Assembly (NCBI RefSeq): GCF_024509055.1
Contig: NZ_JANINM010000180.1
Span: 1 to 46,440, forward strand
Direction of reading: 5' to 3'
DNA: 46,440 bases
Source: Mesorhizobium sp.
GTDB taxonomy: Bacteria; Pseudomonadota; Alphaproteobacteria; Rhizobiales; Rhizobiaceae
Shown here: positions 41,829-46,440 of the stretch, in pieces
Layout of the letters: every line of letters begins with the position of its first letter
Position numbering within the stretch: position 1 is the stretch's first letter
Notes under the pieces: model-generated
The model's database searches: none
The model's input: only the letters and a program-made list of their open reading frames with translations
What the model was told of the DNA's origin: nothing
Translations under genes and position numbers: made by a program

Positions 41829-43268
41829 ATGCGCCTGAACGACAGGAATCTATTCAAACAGGCCGCGTTGATCGACGGCACTTGGCTCGACCGTGGGGAC
41901 ATCGAGGTCATCAACCCTGCAACGGGCAATCGCCTGGGGACAGTGCCTGACTGTTCAGCAACGGAAACCGAGGCAGCGATCGCCGCGGCGCAGAAGGCGA
42001 TGGCGGGGTGGAAGGCCAAGTCCCATGCCGAGCGCGCGGCTCTGTTGATGCGCTGGTGCGAGCTCATCCTGGCAAACGAACAGGACTTGGCTCAAATCCT
42101 CACGGCAGAGCAGGGCAAGCCGCTGTCAGAGGCGCTCGGAGAGGTTCGATACGGTGCGAGCTTCGTCAGCTGGTTTGCCGAAGAGGCTCGGCGGATCAAC
42201 GGGAAGATCATCCCGTCGCCGACGTCCGACAAAAGAATTCTCGCGGTGAAAGAACCCGTGGGGGTTTGCGCAATCATCACCCCATGGAACTTTCCCGTCG
42301 CAATGATTACCCGAAAAGTCGCGCCGGGCTTGGCTGCGGGTTGCACGATGGTGATCAAGCCGTCCGACTTGACGCCGTATTCGGCACTGGCCTTGGCGGA
42401 ACTCGCTCTACGGGCCGGGATCCCTATCGGGGTCCTCAACGTCGTGACCGGGATGCCCGAAGCGATCGGCAGGACGCTGACGGCGTCGCCTGTCGTGCGC
42501 AAGCTTTCGTTCACGGGGTCGACGCGCGTCGGCGCCCTGCTGGCCGAGCAATGCGCACCTACCATCAAGCGCATGTCGCTTGAGCTCGGAGGAAACGCAC
42601 CCTTCATCGTCTTTGACGACGCGAACCTCGACCTTGCCGTAGAGGGCGCGATGGTCTCGAAGTTTCGCAACGGCGGCCAGACATGCGTCTGCGCGAACCG
42701 GATCCTGGTCCAGTCAGGGATTCACGACGACTTCGTCCGGCGACTGTCGGAACGGGTCAACGCTTTGTCGGTCGGCCCGGGCACAGCCGATGGCGTGCAG
42801 ATCGGACCGATGATCAACGAGGCGGCGCTCGCCAAGATCAGGCGCCACGTCGACGATGCGCTCGCCAAGGGCGCAAGAATGACCACCAAGAAGCGAGACC
42901 TGCCGCCGCAATATGCGCTGCCGGTGGTCCTGGAAGGTGCGACCACCGACATGCAGCTCGCCTCCGAGGAAACCTTTGGCCCCGTGGCCCCGATCTTTCG
43001 CTTCGAGACCGAGGACGAGGCGATTGCCATAGCCAACGGAACGCCCTTCGGCCTCGCCGCCTACTTCTTCACAACCGACCTGGCACGCGCATTCCGCGTC
43101 GGCGAGGCTTTGGAGTTCGGCCTCGTCGGTCTCAACACCGGGGCTGTCTCCCACGACGTCGCTCCCTTCGGCGGCGTGAAGGCTTCGGGCCTTGGCCGCG
43201 AAGGGGGGCAAGAGGGCATGGAAGAGTATCTCGAAACCAAGACATTCCACATGGGCGGGCTTCGCTAA
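41829..43268 (+). CDS. Succinate-semialdehyde dehydrogenase (GabD-like)
   Basis: The 479-aa product has ALDH catalytic residues N154 (TPWNFP), E252 (LELGGNAPF) and C286 in NGGQTCVCANR. EQGKPLSEALGEV, YGASFVSWFAEEA and GGQTCVCANR are hallmarks of the GabD group, which oxidises succinate or glutarate semialdehyde. The start at 41829 lies one base after the dehydrogenase stop; the open frame back to 41751 overlaps that gene and is not needed. A semialdehyde is what an omega-aminotransferase or a lactam ring-opening route would give, which fits the neighbourhood. Confidence 0.92.
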   Translation: MRLNDRNLFKQAALIDGTWLDRGDIEVINPATGNRLGTVPDCSATETEAAIAAAQKAMAGWKAKSHAERAALLMRWCELILANEQDLAQILTAEQGKPLSEALGEVRYGASFVSWFAEEARRINGKIIPSPTSDKRILAVKEPVGVCAIITPWNFPVAMITRKVAPGLAAGCTMVIKPSDLTPYSALALAELALRAGIPIGVLNVVTGMPEAIGRTLTASPVVRKLSFTGSTRVGALLAEQCAPTIKRMSLELGGNAPFIVFDDANLDLAVEGAMVSKFRNGGQTCVCANRILVQSGIHDDFVRRLSERVNALSVGPGTADGVQIGPMINEAALAKIRRHVDDALAKGARMTTKKRDLPPQYALPVVLEGATTDMQLASEETFGPVAPIFRFETEDEAIAIANGTPFGLAAYFFTTDLARAFRVGEALEFGLVGLNTGAVSHDVAPFGGVKASGLGREGGQEGMEEYLETKTFHMGGLR

Positions 43269-43358
43269 TCCTGATCCTCGCTGTTGCTTGCCTCCAGCGA
43301 ATGCCGATGCCATCGGCGGCGGCTAACTTTCACGAACTACAACCCCAAAGGACAAGAC

Positions 43359-43712
43359 ATGGCTTTGCTGGTTCCAATCCGTACCGAAAACCTGGGCGAG
43401 GGCGTGCACAAGAAGCCACCCGTGGACCGCCTGATCGAGGGCAATCCCGACATCTTCGTGTGGGATCAGGATGCAAGCCTAGATGGCCGTGTTCGCAGCG
43501 GCGTTGCATCGGCCACCGCGGGGACGACACGTTCGATCAAGGATGGGGTTTGCGAGGTCATCCACATGCTCGAAGGAGTTGTGGAGCTCACTGAGGACGG
43601 GGGCGAGCCGATGACGTTCCGCGCCGGCGACACATTCGTCATGAAGCCTGGCTTTACCGGGACATGGAAGACGATCGAGGACTTCCGAAAGATCTTCGTC
43701 ATATCCGCCTGA
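43359..43712 (+). CDS. DUF861-type cupin protein
   Basis: The 117-aa product is a single cupin barrel of the DUF861 (cupin_3, EutQ-like) type: GTTRSIKDGVCEVIHMLEGV, ELTEDGGEPMTFRAGDTFVM and FTGTWKTIEDFRKIFVISA are standard. The usual metal-binding His pattern is thin (one His), so it may bind a metabolite without catalysis. The start MALLVPIRTENLGEG at 43359 follows AAAGGACA. It is the last gene of the plus-strand run, 90 bases after GabD. Such cupins often sit beside amino-acid oxidase genes; their role is not established. Confidence 0.85.
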   Translation: MALLVPIRTENLGEGVHKKPPVDRLIEGNPDIFVWDQDASLDGRVRSGVASATAGTTRSIKDGVCEVIHMLEGVVELTEDGGEPMTFRAGDTFVMKPGFTGTWKTIEDFRKIFVISA

Positions 43713-43773
43713 CACCATCGGATTGGCGGCTGCAGTTGGCGAGGTAGGAGGCTGTCGTTTGTTCCGCCTGGGA

Positions 43774-44928
43774 CTAGGCCAGCACGATGCCACCCTCGAC
43801 GATCGGTCCGGTCTTTTCGAAGCGGTCCAGTGAGAACGGCTGCATGCGGTGGTCGATCCGGCCCTTGGTGATCGCCTCGGCGAGGAGCTTTCCGGCCGCG
43901 GGCGCGCCGGCGAAGCCGTATGACCATCCTGCCGAGAACCACAAGTCCTTCAGTTGCGGATGCTCGCCCAGCAGCGGGGCGAAGTCCGAGGACGCATGCA
44001 ATTGGCCCGCCCAATGCCTTAATATGCGGACCTCGCCCAGTTGCGGGAACATGTCCAGGTAGACCTTGGCCATGTTCGCCATCACCGGGAGATCGACCTT
44101 GAGCGACATGCGAGGCCTTTCGGGCACCTCGGTGCCGCCGACCACCTCGCCACGCGAGGTTTGGTGGAAGTAGGCCAGGCTATCTATCAGCGCGATCGCC
44201 GGTTTTATGAGAGGGCGGGTGGGCTCAAGCGCCATCGCTTCGATCCGCATTCCAAAGCCGTTCAACGCCACGCCCGCAAGGGCAGCGATATCGGGGTTAT
44301 TCGGCCCGGCGCAGGCCACGATGCAATCCGCTTCGATCCGATGCTCACCGACAAGCACGGCGGTCACCCGGGATGTAGTCCGCTCCAGTCCTGTGATACG
44401 CGTTCGGTATCGCACGTCGACCTGATTTCTATGACAGAAGGCGAGAAGTCCCTTCATGACCGCGTGGTGTGGCGCCACCCCGCCGTCAGTCTGGTGCTGC
44501 ACCGCCCTGACTCGGGATTTGTTGATGGCCGGAAGAAGATCGTCGATCTCGCGGCGGGTCAACATCCGGCTCCTGACGCCGAGGCTCTGCTGCACCTTCA
44601 GGCCTTCGAGCAGCATAGCTTCGCTTTTCTCTTGCTCGGAGATGACCGAGTAGCCTCGCTGGGTGAACATGATGTTTTCGCCGAGGCGTTTTGACCAGCT
44701 CTCCCATTCACGAACTGTGAGCACGAAGAGCTCGGTCCAGGCGACCGACGCGAAGCCTGGCCGGATGAGAGTCCCGTTGCGTCCTGAGGCGCCCCCTTGG
44801 AAGTAACCAGCGTCGAGCACGAGAATGTCGCGCTGGCCCTGTTCGAAGAGGTTGAACGCAATAGACAGGCCTTGAATTCCTCCGCCGATGATGACCACGG
44901 CGGCGCGCTTGGGCAGAGACTTGGTCAT
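43774..44928 (-). CDS. DAO-family FAD-dependent dehydrogenase, sarcosine oxidase beta-like
   Basis: The 384-aa product has VVIIGGGIQGLSIAFNLFE (11-29), GYFQGGASGRNGTLIRPG and the C-terminal GWSYGFAGAPAAGKLLAEAI, a layout of sarcosine oxidase beta and related amine dehydrogenases. It is translated after the larger flavoprotein through an ATGA overlap (44925-44928), so the two are subunits of one enzyme. The start MTKSLPKRAAVVIIGGG at 44928 is clear; the frame open to 45087 lies inside the partner gene. It converges with the cupin gene, 61 bases away. Substrate is unknown. Confidence 0.88.
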   Translation of the reverse strand: MTKSLPKRAAVVIIGGGIQGLSIAFNLFEQGQRDILVLDAGYFQGGASGRNGTLIRPGFASVAWTELFVLTVREWESWSKRLGENIMFTQRGYSVISEQEKSEAMLLEGLKVQQSLGVRSRMLTRREIDDLLPAINKSRVRAVQHQTDGGVAPHHAVMKGLLAFCHRNQVDVRYRTRITGLERTTSRVTAVLVGEHRIEADCIVACAGPNNPDIAALAGVALNGFGMRIEAMALEPTRPLIKPAIALIDSLAYFHQTSRGEVVGGTEVPERPRMSLKVDLPVMANMAKVYLDMFPQLGEVRILRHWAGQLHASSDFAPLLGEHPQLKDLWFSAGWSYGFAGAPAAGKLLAEAITKGRIDHRMQPFSLDRFEKTGPIVEGGIVLA

Positions 44929-46397
44929 CGGTCGGGCTCCACCAGTCCGGCCAGGCCCGCAGCCTGGGCAACCGTGATTGCGCGTCGTGGGGGACGGTGT
45001 GTCGGTCGGGCGAAGCTCTCGGGCTCGACCCCGATGCGCGAAGCGAGCATCGCCAGCATGTGCTCCCAGCACGGAAAGCCCTGGCACGTTCCCATGCCGC
45101 AGGAGGTGAGCCGTTTCAGGACCTCAGGATCGGTCTCGCCCTCGTCGATGTGGCAATAGAGTTCGCCAGCCGTCACGTCCATGCAGGGACATATCAGCGT
45201 GTCGGGGTGAAGATTTTTACGCGCTCGTATCGGTTCGTTGGGCAGCGCGGCGCCGCCTGTCACGGACATGCTCTGCGGCAGCGGATGAGCCTCCACCTGG
45301 AACAGGCCTTCTCCGGATGTTTGAAATCCAAGGCTGGGATCGCTTCGCCAGGGGCCGGCATGGATGAGCGCATCGCATGCGATCCCCTTGTTGGCGCGGA
45401 TCGCTGTAACGCGGCTTCGGCCTTGGATTTCGATCAAATCCTCGGTACGGCCCTTGTGGACGACCCGCACCCCGACGGCCGCCAATCGTGCAGCGACGGC
45501 GTCTTGCGCGCCCGTGCCTACGACCGCGACCCGATTGCCAGGGGCTACTCCGTGCACGATGGCGAGCTGAAGCGCGGAGTGCGCATCCATCACGCCGGGG
45601 AGCTGGTTGCCTTTCACCAGCGGCGGGATGGATCTGCGTCCGGTCGCAAGAACCGCGCTGCGAGGCTCGAACACGACGGCAGCCTTGCGGTGATCGTGCG
45701 GAGCGCCGACCATGATGGCGCCGCCGCGATAGGCCCCGAACAGTTCCATGCCCTCGAACAAACGGATGCCTTCGTGAAGTGGCTCGACGGGCTCTCCCAT
45801 GGAGCGCGCGAACCGGGCAAGCTTGTCTCCTCTTGTGACCAGAGCGACGCTCTCGCCAAGCTCCTTGCGACGGTTGGCTTCGGCGATGCCCGAAGGGCCA
45901 CCGCCGATGACGAGGCAGTCGACGTTGACTCGCTGGCCGGGAAGCGCGTGCGGCGCAAACGCAGCATCCGCCGGTGCCGCCACGCCCGCCAGGTTCGCCA
46001 TGACCCGCTCCGCCAGGCGGTAGGCCAAACCGGATTTCGGCATCCACGCCCCGTGCTCGAAGCCGCCATACACCGCTTTTGACGGCAGCAGCTGCGCGAG
46101 CCGCAGGAGGTCGAAACGCGCCGATGGCCACACGTTCTGGGCTTCCGCCTTGAGGCCGTTCTGCACGGTGATCTGGTCCAGCCTGACATTGGGCCGGCCG
46201 TCCACCCGTGCGAGAACGCCAGTCGTATAGGCACCGCCCCAGCCGAGCGGCCGATGAAGCTTGCGCGAGCGCGCGATCGTCGTGATGCCGGCGCGCCACA
46301 GCGCGGCAGCAACCGTATCGCCGGGCCGGGCGGTGATTGCCATGCCGTTCCAGAGAAACGTCGTTTCTGTTGTCCGAGGTTCGCTGCTTATGGCCAA
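44925..46397 (-). CDS. Sarcosine oxidase alpha-like flavoprotein without the aminomethyltransferase part
   Basis: The 490-aa product joins an N-terminal Fer2_4-like domain (about 13-97: GMAITARPGDTVAAALWRAG to GLKAEAQNVWPSARFD) to an FAD/NAD fold (VIGGGPSGIAEANRR, 163-177; VVGTGAQDA, 292-300) and a C-terminal BFD-like [2Fe-2S] domain with C403-x-C405 and C438-x4-C443. The N-terminal domain has no cluster cysteines, as in sarcosine oxidase alpha. Unlike that protein (about 950-1000 aa) it lacks the C-terminal tetrahydrofolate-binding half, so formaldehyde transfer to folate is not expected. The start is a TTG at 46397 with TGGAGA upstream; an internal ATG at codon 19 cuts into the domain and is less likely. 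Partner: the overlapping beta-like gene. Confidence 0.86.
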   Translation of the reverse strand: MAISSEPRTTETTFLWNGMAITARPGDTVAAALWRAGITTIARSRKLHRPLGWGGAYTTGVLARVDGRPNVRLDQITVQNGLKAEAQNVWPSARFDLLRLAQLLPSKAVYGGFEHGAWMPKSGLAYRLAERVMANLAGVAAPADAAFAPHALPGQRVNVDCLVIGGGPSGIAEANRRKELGESVALVTRGDKLARFARSMGEPVEPLHEGIRLFEGMELFGAYRGGAIMVGAPHDHRKAAVVFEPRSAVLATGRRSIPPLVKGNQLPGVMDAHSALQLAIVHGVAPGNRVAVVGTGAQDAVAARLAAVGVRVVHKGRTEDLIEIQGRSRVTAIRANKGIACDALIHAGPWRSDPSLGFQTSGEGLFQVEAHPLPQSMSVTGGAALPNEPIRARKNLHPDTLICPCMDVTAGELYCHIDEGETDPEVLKRLTSCGMGTCQGFPCWEHMLAMLASRIGVEPESFARPTHRPPRRAITVAQAAGLAGLVEPDR

Positions 46398-46440
46398 AGA
46401 GTTCTCCAGCGGATGCCCGCGATATCAGAATTGATCCTCT

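Noticed and set aside
1..46440. CRISPR arrays, insertion sequences, prophage or toxin-antitoxin genes
   Set aside because: No regularly spaced repeats, transposase or integrase motifs, or small paired toxin-antitoxin genes were seen on either strand.

Overview
The window looks chromosomal and alphaproteobacterial, most likely Rhizobiales of the Mesorhizobium/Phyllobacteriaceae kind. The signs are high G+C coding sequence, the housekeeping run purN-purM / pgsA-like / AI-2E permease / hdaA, an NDUFS4-like complex I accessory gene, and many amino-acid and opine-type catabolic genes with LysR and Lrp regulators. No rRNA, CRISPR array, integrase, transposase or phage gene was seen.

Region by region. 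(1) 1-3940 is core: the start of purN, purM, a 160-bp inverted-repeat element, a CDP-alcohol phosphatidyltransferase, an AI-2E family permease and hdaA. The ppk gene I would expect after hdaA in this order is not there. (2) 4159-9466 (minus) is one tightly packed operon: LysR regulator, Ldh-family dehydrogenase, an unrecognised 550-aa protein, a DUF3726 protein and a SABATH-type carboxyl methyltransferase, a family best known from plants. Divergent to it (9543-11962) are an aldehyde dehydrogenase and an M19 dipeptidase-family protein with replaced metal ligands. (3) 11963-14235 returns to core-like content: tRNA-Pro, with a decayed copy of its 3' end 190 bp away, a flavin monooxygenase, the NDUFS4-like gene and tRNA-Arg. 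(4) 14236-23310 starts exactly at the tRNA-Arg 3' end with a visible drop in G+C. It holds an Lrp regulator, two related GNAT acetyltransferases, an amine/imine operon (HAD, PuuB-like oxidase, PLP dehydratase, RidA) and a divergent operon (ArgE/DapE deacetylase, GNAT, class III aminotransferase) closed by a clear terminator. (5) 23707-31187 is a HAD hydrolase, a complete dipeptide/opine-type ABC importer with fused ATPases, and a DAO-family flavoprotein. (6) 31202-43712 is built around a LysR gene with a matching 17-bp inverted repeat on each side. It has a divergent DAO flavoprotein, then hydantoinase/oxoprolinase HyuA-HyuB, a small [2Fe-2S] protein and an HcnB/opine-oxidase-like flavoprotein with overlapping genes. 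An aldehyde dehydrogenase, a tartrate/D-malate-type dehydrogenase, a GabD-like semialdehyde dehydrogenase and a DUF861 cupin follow. (7) 43774-46397 (minus) is a two-subunit amine dehydrogenase resembling parts of sarcosine oxidase.

Taken together, regions 4-7 read as a nitrogen-compound scavenging island: uptake of a small peptide- or opine-like compound, ATP-driven ring opening, oxidative deamination by several flavoproteins, imine clean-up by RidA, transamination and aldehyde oxidation. The actual substrates cannot be read from sequence. The best candidates for something undescribed are the SABATH/DUF3726/Ldh operon and the HyuAB-[2Fe-2S]-flavoprotein operon with its paired LysR operators.
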